A DNA stretch of 64,000 bases. It comes from Hyphomicrobiales bacterium (lineage in GTDB: Bacteria; Pseudomonadota; Alphaproteobacteria; Rhizobiales; Xanthobacteraceae). Below the pieces are notes generated by a model, which was not told where the DNA came from, ran no database searches, and was given only the letters and a program-made list of their open reading frames with translations. The stretch is taken from NCBI GenBank assembly GCA_016185205.1, contig JACPOA010000031.1:238393-302392 (forward strand), read 5' to 3'. Shown piece after piece: positions 25,754 through 35,722 of this stretch. The first letter of the stretch is position 1. The number at the start of each line of letters is the position of its first letter. A program made the translations under genes and the position numbers.

Positions 25754-26725
25754 CTAATGCAACCTTGGCCCCTTGAGAAATTTCGCGCGGTCGGATGAAT
25801 TCACCCGCACGTCGAAGGTGACGCCCTCGCGGTAGAGCGTGAGCGGCACCTCGACGCCGGCGGTGCCCAGCGCCCAGACCTTGCGATAGAAGGAGGCCAG
25901 CGTCGTGACCTTCTCGCCCTTGACCGCCAGCACCACGTCGCCGGTTTTGAGTTCGGCGCGCGCCGCCGGCCCCTTGGGCGCGATGCCGACGACGACCACC
26001 TTGTCCTCGACCTCGGTGGAATAGAGCCCGAGCCACGGCCGCACCGGCTTGTCGACGCGGCCGAATTTGCGCAAGTCCTCGAGGATCGGTTTCAACAGAG
26101 CGATCGGCACCGTCCTGTTGAGATGTTCGCCCTTGCCCTCGCGCGCGCGCTCGATCTGCAGCGAGCCGATGCCGATCAGTCTGCCCTCCGGCGAGATCAG
26201 CGCGGTGCCGCCCCAGTTGGGATGCGCCGGATAGGTGAAGATCGCCTCGTCCAGCACGTATTCCCAGTAGCCGGAAAATTCCTGCTTGGCGGCGATGCGG
26301 CCGGCGAGCGAGCGGGTGCGCCCGCCGGCGCCGCCGACCACCACGCGCTCGCCGATCTGGGCGGCCTGCGAGGAGCCGAGCGCGAGCGCCGGCAGATCGA
26401 TGGGCCCGAGCGCCTGCACCAGGCCGAAGCTGGTCTCCTGGTCGAGGCCGAGCGCATGGCCCGGCACCACGCGGCCGTCGCCGAGATGCAGCCAGACCGT
26501 CTCGGCCTCGGTGATCAGATAGCCGATGGTGAGTACCAGCCCCTGGTCGATCAGCACGCCGTTGCCGGCGCGCTCGACCCCGAGCGTATCGGCGGTGAAA
26601 GCATCGGGCGGGATGATGCAATGCAGGCCGACCACCGCGGACAGCGCGCGTTCGAGATCGTAAGAATAGTCGTCCGCGCGCGGCTGCACCGCCGGCGGGA
26701 CTTTCCATTCGGTCAACGCGGCCAT
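25754..26725 (-). CDS. S1C (DegP/HtrA-fold) protein with PDZ domain, catalytic triad lost
   Basis: This 323-residue protein has the arrangement of an HtrA serine protease plus one PDZ domain. The catalytic residues are replaced. GLVLTIGYLI stands where the histidine motif (TNxHV) is expected, ETSFGLVQA where the aspartate motif is expected, and HPNWGGTALIS where GNSGGP is expected. The PDZ domain (PWLGLYSTEV to GDVVLAVKGEKV) is intact. It is therefore probably not a protease but a binding or scaffold protein. No signal peptide is seen, so a cytoplasmic place is likely. I chose ATG 26725 with GGGAG upstream. Confidence 0.78.
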   Translation of the reverse strand: MAALTEWKVPPAVQPRADDYSYDLERALSAVVGLHCIIPPDAFTADTLGVERAGNGVLIDQGLVLTIGYLITEAETVWLHLGDGRVVPGHALGLDQETSFGLVQALGPIDLPALALGSSQAAQIGERVVVGGAGGRTRSLAGRIAAKQEFSGYWEYVLDEAIFTYPAHPNWGGTALISPEGRLIGIGSLQIERAREGKGEHLNRTVPIALLKPILEDLRKFGRVDKPVRPWLGLYSTEVEDKVVVVGIAPKGPAARAELKTGDVVLAVKGEKVTTLASFYRKVWALGTAGVEVPLTLYREGVTFDVRVNSSDRAKFLKGPRLH

Positions 26726-26811
26726 GCCCAGGCTCCCATTTGCCGTCCGGCTGATATCATACGCAGGTTTGCGCACGCGAAAAGGCGGGCGCGGCGTGAT
26801 AAGTAACGATC

Positions 26812-27810
26812 ATGATCCCGCTTTCCATCCTCGATCTGTCGCCGGTGTCGGCCGGCTCGACCGGCGCGCAGGCGCTGCGCAATTCGCTCGATCTCGCCCA
26901 GCTCGCCGACGGCCTAGGCTTTACGCGTTACTGGGTGGCCGAGCACCATAATATGCCGGCGATCGCCAGCTCGGCACCCGACATCATGATCGGGCAGATC
27001 GCCGCGCTGACCAGCCGCATCCGCGTCGGCTCGGGCGGCGTGATGCTGCCCAACCATGCGCCGCTGATGGTGGCCGAGCGTTTCAAGGTGCTGGAGGCGC
27101 TGTTTCCCGGCCGCATCGATCTGGGGCTCGGCCGCGCGCCCGGCACCGATCAGGCCACCTCCTATGCGTTAAGGCGCCGCCAGGGCATCAGCGAGGAGGA
27201 CGACTTCCTCGAGCGCTTCAACGAACTGATGCTGCTGGAGAACCGCGGCTTTCCCGCCGGCCATCCGTTCCACAATGTGCGGGCGATGCCGTCCGACGTG
27301 CGGCTGCCGCCGATCTATCTGCTCGGCTCCTCCGACTACAGCGCGCAATTGGCCGGCCAGATCGGCGCGGCCTTTGCCTTCGCGCATCATTTCGCGACCT
27401 TCGATGCGGCCGAGGCGATGCGGCTCTATCGCGACAATTTCACGCCGTCGCCGGCGCACGCCAAACCCTACGCCATCCTCGGCACGCACGTGGTGTGCGC
27501 CGACAGCGATGCCGAGGCCGAGCGGCTGGCCTTGACCGTCGACCTCAACATCGTGCGCCGCGCCAAGGGCGAATATCTGCCGCTGGCCGCACCGGAAGAC
27601 GCGGCCGCTTACGACTACACGGGCGTCGACCGCGCACGCATCGCGCAGAACCGCGCCCGCATGTCGGTCGGCTCGCCTGCGACAGTGAAGGCCAGGCTCG
27701 CGCCGCTGCTGGAAGCAACGCAGGCCAACGAGCTGATGGTGACGACCATGATTTATGATCATGCCGCGCGAAAGCATTCATACGAATTGCTGGCGCAGGT
27801 GTTCGTGTGA
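26812..27810 (+). CDS. Luciferase-like FMN-dependent oxidoreductase (YhbW/MsnO8 group)
   Basis: This 332-residue TIM-barrel protein starts [20 protein letters not shown] and contains [20 protein letters not shown] (about residues 39-58), [19 protein letters not shown] (about 73-91) and [15 protein letters not shown] (about 102-116). These are typical of the YhbW/MsnO8 subgroup, generally taken to use FMN. It is not part of the F420 regulon: no operator copy is seen and it lies outside the island edge. Substrate is unknown. Confidence 0.85.
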   Translation: MIPLSILDLSPVSAGSTGAQALRNSLDLAQLADGLGFTRYWVAEHHNMPAIASSAPDIMIGQIAALTSRIRVGSGGVMLPNHAPLMVAERFKVLEALFPGRIDLGLGRAPGTDQATSYALRRRQGISEEDDFLERFNELMLLENRGFPAGHPFHNVRAMPSDVRLPPIYLLGSSDYSAQLAGQIGAAFAFAHHFATFDAAEAMRLYRDNFTPSPAHAKPYAILGTHVVCADSDAEAERLALTVDLNIVRRAKGEYLPLAAPEDAAAYDYTGVDRARIAQNRARMSVGSPATVKARLAPLLEATQANELMVTTMIYDHAARKHSYELLAQVFV

Positions 27811-27903
27811 GGACGCCCCTCGCCCGACCTGCGCACGCCATGCTAAAAACTCACTGCCGCTCGTTTCAATAATCGTCATCAATTGACAGTCAGGGAGGCT
27901 CAC

Positions 27904-28575
27904 TTGGGCAAGCAGTTCTCACTCACCGCCGCCGACCAGCACAAACTCGGCGCCTATCGCGCCGATCCGCAAGGCACGCCGAAGGGCGGGCTGGTGGTGG
28001 TACAGGAGATTTTCGGCGTCAATCATCACATCCGCGCGGTCTGCGACCGGCTGGCGGCGCTCGGCTATGTGGCGGTGGCGCCCGCCGTGTTCGACCGCTT
28101 CGTGCGCGACTTCGAGTGCGGCTATACGCCCGACGAGATTGCCCATGCCAGAAGTTACCTCGGAAACCTGAACTGGGATCACATGGTGGCCGACATGGCC
28201 GCGGCGCTTGGCGATCTCAAGGGCGTCGGCCCCTTGGGCGTGATCGGCTTCTGCATGGGCGGCACCGCGGCGTTCCTCGCCGCCTGCCGGCTGCCCGGCC
28301 TCAAGGCCGCGGTCGCCTATTACGGCGGCATGATCGGCAAGTTCGCCGACGAGAAGCCTCAATGTTCGCTGCAGATGCATTTCGGCGAAAAGGACGAAGG
28401 TATTCCGCTCGACGTGGTGGCGGCGATCAAGGCCAAGCAGCCGCAGGCGGAAACCTATGTTTACCCGGGCGCGCCGCACGGCTTTTATTGCGACGAGCGC
28501 GCCAGCTATCGCAAAGAGGCGGCCGACCTAGCCTGGAGCCGGACCAAGGAATTTCTCGGCAAGCATATGAAGTAG
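27904..28575 (+). CDS. Dienelactone hydrolase family protein
   Basis: This 223-residue alpha/beta hydrolase has the nucleophile motif GVIGFCMGGTAAFLA, with cysteine in place of serine as in dienelactone hydrolase, and the C-terminal histidine in APHGFYCDERASY. The third residue of the triad is probably the aspartate in KDEGIPLD. I chose TTG 27904 because AGGGAGG lies five bases upstream; another TTG at 27883 would add seven residues. The genes on both sides are unrelated, so the substrate cannot be deduced. Confidence 0.85.
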   Translation: MGKQFSLTAADQHKLGAYRADPQGTPKGGLVVVQEIFGVNHHIRAVCDRLAALGYVAVAPAVFDRFVRDFECGYTPDEIAHARSYLGNLNWDHMVADMAAALGDLKGVGPLGVIGFCMGGTAAFLAACRLPGLKAAVAYYGGMIGKFADEKPQCSLQMHFGEKDEGIPLDVVAAIKAKQPQAETYVYPGAPHGFYCDERASYRKEAADLAWSRTKEFLGKHMK

Positions 28576-28582
28576 CGCGGTT

Positions 28583-29446
28583 TTAGAACCACCGCTCCTT
28601 GACCACGATGGTGTCGCCGGGGCGGAGCGGGAAGCCGAGCGGCACGTCGCCGTGGATCTGCTGGCCGGGCGCGTTGCGCGTGAGCCCGACCTTGTTCTTG
28701 TTGGCGCGCGGCGCAAAGCCGCCGGCAATCGCGATCGCGGTCTCCGCCGTCATGTTGGCGACGTAGGGGTACTGGCCCGGATTGGTGACCTCGCCGAGGA
28801 TGAAGAACGGCCGGTAGGTCTCGATCTCGACCGTGACATGCGGCTCACGCACGAAACCCTTCTTGAGCCGCTCGGTGATCATCTGCGACAGCCGCTGGGT
28901 GCCGAAGCCGCGCGCCGGCACGCTGCCGACCAGCGGCAGGTTGACGTTGCCGCCGGCGTCGACCGTGTAGCTGTTGGTGATGCCGTCCTGGCCGAACACC
29001 ACGATGCGCAGTTTGTCGCCGCTGTCGAGCGTGTAGGGCGTATTGTTGGCTACGGGAACCGCGGCGTAGTCGTTGTTGGGCGCGGCGGCGTATGGCCCGC
29101 CTTGCGGCGCGGCGTATTGCGGCTGCGCGGCGTAAGGCTGCTGCGCGTAAGTCTGATGCGTGGAACGCTGCTGGGTGTAGCGCTGCTGCACGTAAGTCTG
29201 CTGAGCATAAGGCTGTTGCTCATATTGCGGCGGCTGGCCGTAAGCCTGCTGGGCATAGGCCGGCGAGGACGAGAACAGGCCGCGATCGGATTGCGCATAT
29301 TGCGGCTGCATCAATTGCTGCTGCGTCATCACCGACACCGGCTGGCCGGTGTTGGAATCGAGCACGTAAGGGGTCGGCTGCTGGCGCGCGCAGGCGCCGA
29401 CCGCAAGCGCGGCCACTACGGCTAACAGCAATCGGGCTCCCCGCAT
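28583..29446 (-). CDS. Wza/KpsD-like polysaccharide export lipoprotein with Q/Y-rich linker
   Basis: The 287-residue protein starts with a lipoprotein signal peptide (LLLAVVAALAVGAC, lipidated Cys19). Residues about 45-125 form a low-complexity linker built from repeats such as YAQQ, YVQQ and YTQQ. The polysaccharide export domain begins at DSGDKLRIVVFGQDG, and a SLBB-type segment (ILGEVTNPGQYPYVANMTAE) follows. It would form part of an outer-membrane channel for extracellular polysaccharide. No glycosyltransferase or Wzc gene is near. The linker is much longer than in Wza. Confidence 0.85.
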   Translation of the reverse strand: MRGARLLLAVVAALAVGACARQQPTPYVLDSNTGQPVSVMTQQQLMQPQYAQSDRGLFSSSPAYAQQAYGQPPQYEQQPYAQQTYVQQRYTQQRSTHQTYAQQPYAAQPQYAAPQGGPYAAAPNNDYAAVPVANNTPYTLDSGDKLRIVVFGQDGITNSYTVDAGGNVNLPLVGSVPARGFGTQRLSQMITERLKKGFVREPHVTVEIETYRPFFILGEVTNPGQYPYVANMTAETAIAIAGGFAPRANKNKVGLTRNAPGQQIHGDVPLGFPLRPGDTIVVKERWF

Positions 29447-29544
29447 CGCGCAAATCCGGGCCGGGTGGCGGAAATCAAACCCGATTAACGCTTTATATGG
29501 TTAATAAAGTCTCACCAAAGACGCCCTGCGCGGGGCGCTCTTTA

Positions 29545-29565
29545 CCCTGCCCTGGAGGGGCAGGG
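29545..29565 (-). terminator. Hairpin after msrA
   Basis: CCCTGCCC and GGGCAGGG enclose a five-base loop eleven bases after the msrA stop. A second small GC hairpin (GCCC/GGGC) follows at 29522-29537. T-runs are short, so this may be a terminator or a repeat remnant. Confidence 0.5.
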
Positions 29566-29576
29566 GAGGATGAAAG

Positions 29577-30248
<672 letters not shown>

Positions 30249-30366
30249 GATTGGTCCTCCTGCAATCGATGGCCGTAATATATGACAGTCATCGATGCTG
30301 CGGAACGATACGGCCTATCACGTCTCAATCAGGAACAGGCATGCGGCGTTCACGCCGCTGCGAATA

Positions 30367-30684
30367 TTAGCGCTCGAAGCCGATCAGCGGCTTTTTCCGG
30401 CGGCCGAGCACCAGCAGCAGGATGCCGAAGCTGCCGAGCAGCGCCCAGCTCGGCGCCGCCAGGATGCCTACCATCACCGGGTCCCACAGCAGGCCGCCGG
30501 CATAGGGTTCGAGCAGCGGCTTGAGTTTGGCCAGGCCGCCGGCATTGATCAGCTCCCACAGTGTTTGGGCGCTTGTGAGCAACAACCGATTGCCGACAAT
30601 CGACTTCATTCCGTCGTAGACAACGAGGACAAATGCCAAAGCCAGGCAGATCAGGCCGATAAATCGCAACAGGAAACGGATCAT
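30367..30684 (-). CDS. Small conserved-looking membrane protein
   Basis: This protein of 105 residues has a first transmembrane segment at about residues 4-24 (FLLRFIGLICLALAFVLVVY), a middle amphipathic part (NRLLLTSAQTLWELIN) and a second segment near residues 72-95 followed by RRKKPLIGFER. The topology suggests two inner-membrane passes with a basic C-terminus in the cytoplasm. I do not recognise a function. It stands alone between msrA and the malic enzyme gene. Confidence 0.65.
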   Translation of the reverse strand: MIRFLLRFIGLICLALAFVLVVYDGMKSIVGNRLLLTSAQTLWELINAGGLAKLKPLLEPYAGGLLWDPVMVGILAAPSWALLGSFGILLLVLGRRKKPLIGFER

Positions 30685-30872
30685 GACCGGGGTCTTCTCG
30701 CTCGCCCAATGGCGCCGACTATGGTCACCGATTACCCCGCGTCGTGTCCAGGTTCAACCATGGATCGCCGCAACCAATGCAATATGCGCAAGGCTGGCCT
30801 TGCCTTGAGCTAATGCGGCCATGTCCGCTAACGTCCGCCCGCCGGGCACCACCGGTCGCGTATGGAGTGAAA

Positions 30873-33152
30873 ATGCCCGTAAATCCCCCCGGCGGCCGCA
30901 ACCGGCCGACTTTCACCGACCAGGAAGCCCTGCAATTCCACAGCAGCGGACGGCCCGGCAAGCTCGAGGTCGTCGCCACCAAGCCGATGGCGACCCAGCG
31001 CGACCTATCGCTCGCCTATTCGCCGGGCGTGGCCGTGCCGGTGCTGGCCATCGCGGAGGATGCCAGCCGCGCCTACGACTACACGGTGAAGGGCAACTTC
31101 GTCGCCGTCATCACCAATGGCACCGCCATCCTCGGCCTCGGTAACCGCGGCGCCTTGGCGGCCAAGCCCGTGATGGAAGGCAAGGCGGTGCTGTTCAAAC
31201 GCTTTGCCGACATCGATTCCATCGATCTGGAAGTCTCCACCGAGGACCCCGACGAGTTCATCAATTGCGTCAAATTTCTCGGCGCCGGCTGGGGCGGCAT
31301 CAATCTGGAGGACATCAAGGCGCCGGAATGCTTCATCATCGAACAGCGCCTGCGCGAGCTGCTCGATATCCCGGTGTTCCATGACGACCAGCACGGCACC
31401 GCCATCATCTCGGCCGCCGGCCTGATCAACGCCCTGCATCTGACCGGACGCGACATCAAGACCACCAAGCTGGTGTGCAACGGCGCGGGAGCGGCCGGCA
31501 TCGCCTGCCTGGAACTGCTCAAGGCGATCGGCTTCACGCCGGAAAATCTGATCCTGTGCGACACCAAGGGCGTGATCCATCAGGGCCGCACCGACGGCAT
31601 GAACCAGTGGAAGTCGGCCTACGCCATCAAGACCTCGGCGCGCACCCTTGCCGAAGCTTTCGAAGGCGCCGACGTCGCCTTCGGGCTCTCGGTCAAGGGC
31701 GCCTTCACCCCGGAGATGATCAAGTCGATGGCGCCCAAGCCGATCATCTTCGCGCTCGCCAATCCGGATCCGGAGATCACCGCCGAGGAAGTGGCGGCGG
31801 TGCGCGACGACGCCATCATGGCCACCGGGCGCTCCGACTATCCCAACCAGGTCAATAATATTCTCGGCTTCCCGTTCATTTTCCGCGGCGCTCTCGACGT
31901 GCGCGCCTCCACCATCAACATGGAGATGAAGATCGCCGCGGCGCATGCGCTGGCCGAGCTGGCGCGCGAAGACGTGCCCGACGAGGTCGCCGCGCTCTAT
32001 GGGGCGCGGCCTAAATTCGGGCCCGACTACATCATCCCGGTGCCGTTCGACCCGCGGCTGATCTTCACGGTGCCGCCGGCGGTGGCGAAAGCTGCCATGG
32101 ATACCGGCGTCGCCCGCAAGCCGATCGTCGACATGGACGGCTACCGCCAGCAGCTGAACGCGCGGCGCGATCCGATCGCCGGGACGCTGGTGCAGGTGTT
32201 CGCGCGGCTGCGCCGGCAGCCCAAGCGCGTGGTGTTCGCCGAGGGCGAGGAACAGCAGGTGATCCGCGCGGCGGCGAGCTTCGTGCACCAGGGCCTGGGT
32301 ACCGCGGTGCTGGTCGGGCGCGAAGACCGCGTCACGGCGTCGGCGCGCGATGCCGGCATCGAACTCGGCGAGGGCCTGGAGATCATCAATGCTCGCATGT
32401 CGACGCGCAATGCCGTCTATACCAACCACTTGTATGAGCGGCTGCAGCGGCGCGGCTATCTGGTGCGCGATTGCCAACGGCTGGTGAACACCGACCGCAA
32501 TCATTTCGCCGCCTGCATGGTCGCGCTCGGCGATGCCGACGCCATGGTGACCGGCGTCACCCGCAATTTCTCGGTCGCGCTCGAGGACGTGCGCCACGTC
32601 ATCGACCCCAAGCCCGGGCACCGGGTGATCGGCGTGTCGCTGGTGGTGGCGCGCGGCCGCACCGTGCTGGTCGCCGATACCGCGGTGACCGAAATGCCCG
32701 AGGCGCACGAGATCGCCGAGATCGCCATCGAGGCCGCCGGCGTCGCGCGCCGGCTCGGCTATGAGCCGCGGCTGGCGCTGCTGGCGTTCTCCACCTTCGG
32801 CCATCCGCAAGGCGAGCGCTCGGCGCGGGTGATCGAGGCGGTGAAAATCCTCGACGGCAAGCGGGTCGATTTCGAATATGACGGCGAGATGGCCGCCGAC
32901 GTGGCGCTCAATGCCGAGCTGGCGGCGTCCTACCCGTTCTGCCGGCTGTCGGGCCCCGCCAACGTGCTGGTGATGCCGGCGTTCCACTCGGCCTCGATCT
33001 CGACCAAGATGCTGCAGGAACTCGGCGGCGCCACCGTGATCGGACCGCTGCTGGTCGGGCTCGACCGGCCGGTGCAGATCGTGCAGCTCGGCTCCAAGGA
33101 CAGCCAGATCGTCAACATGGCGGCGCTGGCGGCGTACAATGTGAGCGGCTGA
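30873..33152 (+). CDS. maeB: NADP-dependent malic enzyme with C-terminal phosphotransacetylase-like domain
   Basis: This 759-residue MaeB-type enzyme decarboxylates malate to pyruvate. The malic domain (about 1-430) shows LSLAYSPGVAVPVL, FHDDQHGTA (metal site) and the dinucleotide loop NGAGAAGIACLELLKA. The C-terminal about 320 residues form a phosphate acetyltransferase-like regulatory domain (RVVFAEGEEQQVIRAA to the end), as in E. coli MaeB. I chose ATG 30873 with GGAG five bases upstream; the upstream in-frame extension to 30744 lacks support. It supplies NADPH and pyruvate to central metabolism. Confidence 0.93.
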   Translation: MPVNPPGGRNRPTFTDQEALQFHSSGRPGKLEVVATKPMATQRDLSLAYSPGVAVPVLAIAEDASRAYDYTVKGNFVAVITNGTAILGLGNRGALAAKPVMEGKAVLFKRFADIDSIDLEVSTEDPDEFINCVKFLGAGWGGINLEDIKAPECFIIEQRLRELLDIPVFHDDQHGTAIISAAGLINALHLTGRDIKTTKLVCNGAGAAGIACLELLKAIGFTPENLILCDTKGVIHQGRTDGMNQWKSAYAIKTSARTLAEAFEGADVAFGLSVKGAFTPEMIKSMAPKPIIFALANPDPEITAEEVAAVRDDAIMATGRSDYPNQVNNILGFPFIFRGALDVRASTINMEMKIAAAHALAELAREDVPDEVAALYGARPKFGPDYIIPVPFDPRLIFTVPPAVAKAAMDTGVARKPIVDMDGYRQQLNARRDPIAGTLVQVFARLRRQPKRVVFAEGEEQQVIRAAASFVHQGLGTAVLVGREDRVTASARDAGIELGEGLEIINARMSTRNAVYTNHLYERLQRRGYLVRDCQRLVNTDRNHFAACMVALGDADAMVTGVTRNFSVALEDVRHVIDPKPGHRVIGVSLVVARGRTVLVADTAVTEMPEAHEIAEIAIEAAGVARRLGYEPRLALLAFSTFGHPQGERSARVIEAVKILDGKRVDFEYDGEMAADVALNAELAASYPFCRLSGPANVLVMPAFHSASISTKMLQELGGATVIGPLLVGLDRPVQIVQLGSKDSQIVNMAALAAYNVSG

Positions 33153-33193
33153 TCCCTGGCACACAGCATACACGTCACTACGGGAGACATGCA

Positions 33194-34087
33194 TTGGCCA
33201 AGACACTCTCCGGCGTGATCGCCGCGATTGCCACGCCGGTCGACGAGAGCGGCGCGCCCGACCGCATGCGCGCGGTCAAGCTCGCGCGTTATCTGCTCGA
33301 CAATGGCTGTGACGGCCTCAACGTGCTGGGCACCACCGGCGAGGCGACCTCGTTCTCGCGCGACGAGCGCAAGAGCATCATGGATGCCTACAAGGCGAAC
33401 GCCTTGCCGCTCGACCGCCTGATGGTGGGAACCGGCGCCGCCGCGCTGTCGGATGCGGTCGCGCTCACCCGCCATGCCGCCGAGCTTGGCTTTGCCGGCG
33501 CGCTGGTGCTGCCGCCGTTCTATTACAAGGGCGTGCCCGACGACGGGCTGTTCGCCTATATCGAGACGCTGGTGCAGGCGACCGCCGCTAAACCGATCCC
33601 GCTCTATCTCTATCACTTCCCGGCGATGTCGGGCCTGCCGTGGCAGGTCACGCTCATCAAACGATTGCTGGTATCGTTTCCAACCCGCATCGTGGGCCTG
33701 AAGGATTCCTCCGGCGACATGGCCTATGCGCGCGCCGCGGCGGCGATCGCGCCGGGCTTTGCCGTATTCCCGTCGACCGAAGCCGCCCTGCTCGAGGCGC
33801 GCCAGGGCGCCTTTGCCGGCTGCATCTCGGCCACCGCCAATCTCAATGCCGATCTGTGTGCGCGCGCTTGGGGCACGGGCGACACCGCCGCGCTCGACGC
33901 CGCGGTGACAATCCGCAAGCTGTTCGACGGCAAGCCGCTGGTGAGCGGCGTGAAGGCGTTGCTGGCCCATATCCACAGCGATCCGGCGCTGGCGCGGGTA
34001 AAACCGCCGCTGGCGGCGTTTTCGGCCGCCGATCGCGCGGCCGTGGTGGCCGGCTACGACGCGACGCGAGCCAAACGGGTGGCCTGA
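33194..34087 (+). CDS. DapA-family (DHDPS/NAL) aldolase
   Basis: This 297-residue TIM-barrel enzyme has the N-terminal GVIAAIATPVDESG, NVLGTTGEATSFS (about residues 42-54), the tyrosine in PLYLYHFPAMSG and the Schiff-base lysine in RIVGLKDSSGD (about 161). It starts with TTG, preceded by GGGAGA. Members condense or cleave pyruvate with aldehydes; true dihydrodipicolinate synthase is only one option, and the lack of lysine-pathway neighbours argues for a catabolic role. The stop is next to repeat copy 2. Confidence 0.85.
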   Translation: MAKTLSGVIAAIATPVDESGAPDRMRAVKLARYLLDNGCDGLNVLGTTGEATSFSRDERKSIMDAYKANALPLDRLMVGTGAAALSDAVALTRHAAELGFAGALVLPPFYYKGVPDDGLFAYIETLVQATAAKPIPLYLYHFPAMSGLPWQVTLIKRLLVSFPTRIVGLKDSSGDMAYARAAAAIAPGFAVFPSTEAALLEARQGAFAGCISATANLNADLCARAWGTGDTAALDAAVTIRKLFDGKPLVSGVKALLAHIHSDPALARVKPPLAAFSAADRAAVVAGYDATRAKRVA

Positions 34088-34175
34088 GCGCATGATCCCG
34101 AAAAGTGGGTACCGGTTTCCCGCCTTCGCGAAGCCCGCTTCGGCGGGCGAAGGAAGGTCGGACAAGATCATGCGC
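34088..34175 (+). repeat. 49-bp palindromic repeat, copy 2, interrupted by a second repeat
   Basis: The left part GCGCATGATCCCGAAAAGTG and the right part ACAAGATCATGCGC match copy 1, but about 40 bases of a different palindrome (CCCGCCTTCGC ... GCTTCGGCGGGCG) are inserted in the middle. The insert resembles the unit at 25617-25643. Confidence 0.85.
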
Positions 34176-34195
34176 CAATAGGTGTTTTTCAAGCG

Positions 34196-34224
34196 TTGAC
34201 GCCCGCGCGGGGCCTTACTATAAG
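34196..34224 (+). promoter_or_regulatory. Sigma-70-type promoter of rpsT
   Basis: TTGACG (34196-34201) and TATAAG (34219-34224) are separated by exactly 17 bases. The rpsT start is at 34331, which gives a leader of about 100 bases, long enough for feedback by S20 protein as known in E. coli. Confidence 0.7.
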
Positions 34225-34330
34225 CCACGATCCGTGGCGACGACCCGTTTTCGCCGCCGCACTTTCTTCTACAAATAGGTCGCCTGGCGGACGAAACCGC
34301 TGCGCGCACCAGTCTATAAACGAGAGATTC

Positions 34331-34597
34331 ATGGCCAATACCAGTTCCGCTCGCAAAGCCACGCGCAAGAACGTGCGCAAGACCGAAGTCAACAAGGCGC
34401 GCCGCTCGTTGCTGCGCAATTCGGTCCGCAAAGTCGAGGAAGCGATCGCCAGCGGCGACCGCAATGCGGCATTGGCGGCGTTCAAGGAAGCGGAACCGGT
34501 GATCATGCGTGCGGCACAGCGTAAGGTCGTCCATAAGAACAACGCCAGCCGCAAAGTTTCGCGCATCGCCCACCGCATCGCCAAACTCGGCAAGTAA
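34331..34597 (+). CDS. rpsT: 30S ribosomal protein S20
   Basis: This is an 88-residue, very basic protein that binds 16S rRNA in the small subunit. The sequence [20 protein letters not shown] and the end [19 protein letters not shown] are typical. An upstream in-frame extension to 34196 runs through the promoter and is not real. Position directly before dnaA is a common alphaproteobacterial arrangement. Confidence 0.96.
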   Translation: MANTSSARKATRKNVRKTEVNKARRSLLRNSVRKVEEAIASGDRNAALAAFKEAEPVIMRAAQRKVVHKNNASRKVSRIAHRIAKLGK

Positions 34598-35722
34598 GCG
34601 GCGCCCGCGCCGGCGATCAGACGGCGCATTTTCTGCTTTAGATTAGTGACCACGTCGTCCGCACGGCCCGTATGCTGTATGCCACGGGGCGCTGCGGCGC
34701 GCATTTTTATATATAAGCGTCATCTTTATATAAAAGCGTCATCGCACCGAAATATAAATTTGCTCGCAACGATTTTGCTGGCCTATTCGCAACGCAGGCC
34801 GCGTGGACCTTAAAGGCAGCGGCGGTTTCCAACGATAGCTACCTTCGTTTATCGATCACGGATTTTTTTGTCGCAATAACGACTTACACCGTAAGGAGCC
34901 CACAGGACCCAGGAAATCCCTGGGCGGCGGGCGTTTCCGCGGTTAGCGGACGAAAAAAATTTTACCGCCCTCCGGAACAAGTATCTGTGAATTCGTTTTG
35001 GAAATTCCTCGCGACTCACAACATGTTAAAAATGTTTCATTCATCATGATCGCTGCGCGAGAGACGTTATTCCGTCGCGCGCGCAGCCACCGCGCGCGCA
35101 AAGCCATTGCCGAGCTTCGTCGCTTGTGTTGTTTTTATAGCGCGCGGCAATCCACCGCGCGCGATCTGAGAAAAGGTTTGGCGTCACGCTCATCCGCGGG
35201 TGAGAACGGCTGTTTTTTGCCTGCGCGTTGCACGTGGATCGAAAAAAGCGACTGACTTCCGGACGGCCGCGATCCGGTAGCAGACAGACCGCCGGGCAAA
35301 AGCCCGCAAGCACATTGGGGGGCTATCATGGCAGGAATGGGAAGGGTGTCATCATTCGACGCCAGTACTGTATCCATATCGTCCAACGCGCGCGCATGTG
35401 TTGGCGTTCTCACCCGCCTGTCGTCCCCGGTTTCATGTCTTGTTCTTTGCCTAGGCCGTGCGTCGCGCCGCGCGCGCTCATTCACGACAGGGAGTCGAAG
35501 CGCCACCCCGCCGTCTAGGGTGTGAGCGCAACGTCCCTCGACCCCGTATCGATGTCGTGCCGCCGGTCCCGAAGGCCTCCGCGGTCCACCGTCTCCCGGC
35601 GTTATCGAGTGGAGTTGCGTCCCGTGTCCGGCGCCGAGGCGAATTGCCTCCGCCAAACCTGCCAGCAGACTTGCCGAGCAACCGAGTTCATTCAACCAAT
35701 CAATTGGATAGAGAACAAAAAA
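34598..35722. other. 1.1-kb gene-poor region between rpsT and dnaA
   Basis: No gene of normal quality is seen. AT-rich blocks lie at about 34705-34760 and 34950-35050. Two similar GC hairpins lie at about 35071-35095 (GCGCGCG-CAGCCAC-CGCGCGC) and 35139-35163 (GCGCGCGG-CAATCCA-CCGCGCGC). A 65-codon frame at 35328-35525 begins after GGGGGG and an ATG but has no recognisable content. I found no cluster of TTATNCACA boxes by eye, so I do not call an origin here. The dnaA promoter must lie within this stretch. Confidence 0.6.

Noticed and set aside
31005..33206. Open frame of 733 codons on the minus strand across maeB
   Set aside because: It is an antisense shadow of maeB in high-GC DNA: composition is dominated by His, Arg, Gly and Asp, with no domain.
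35328..35525. 65-codon frame upstream of dnaA as a gene
   Set aside because: A purine-rich stretch precedes the ATG, but the protein is Ser/Arg-rich and unremarkable; kept only as a note in the region entry.
34598..35722. Chromosomal origin (oriC) next to dnaA
   Set aside because: AT-rich blocks are present, but I could not find a cluster of TTATNCACA boxes by eye. In many alphaproteobacteria the origin is away from dnaA.
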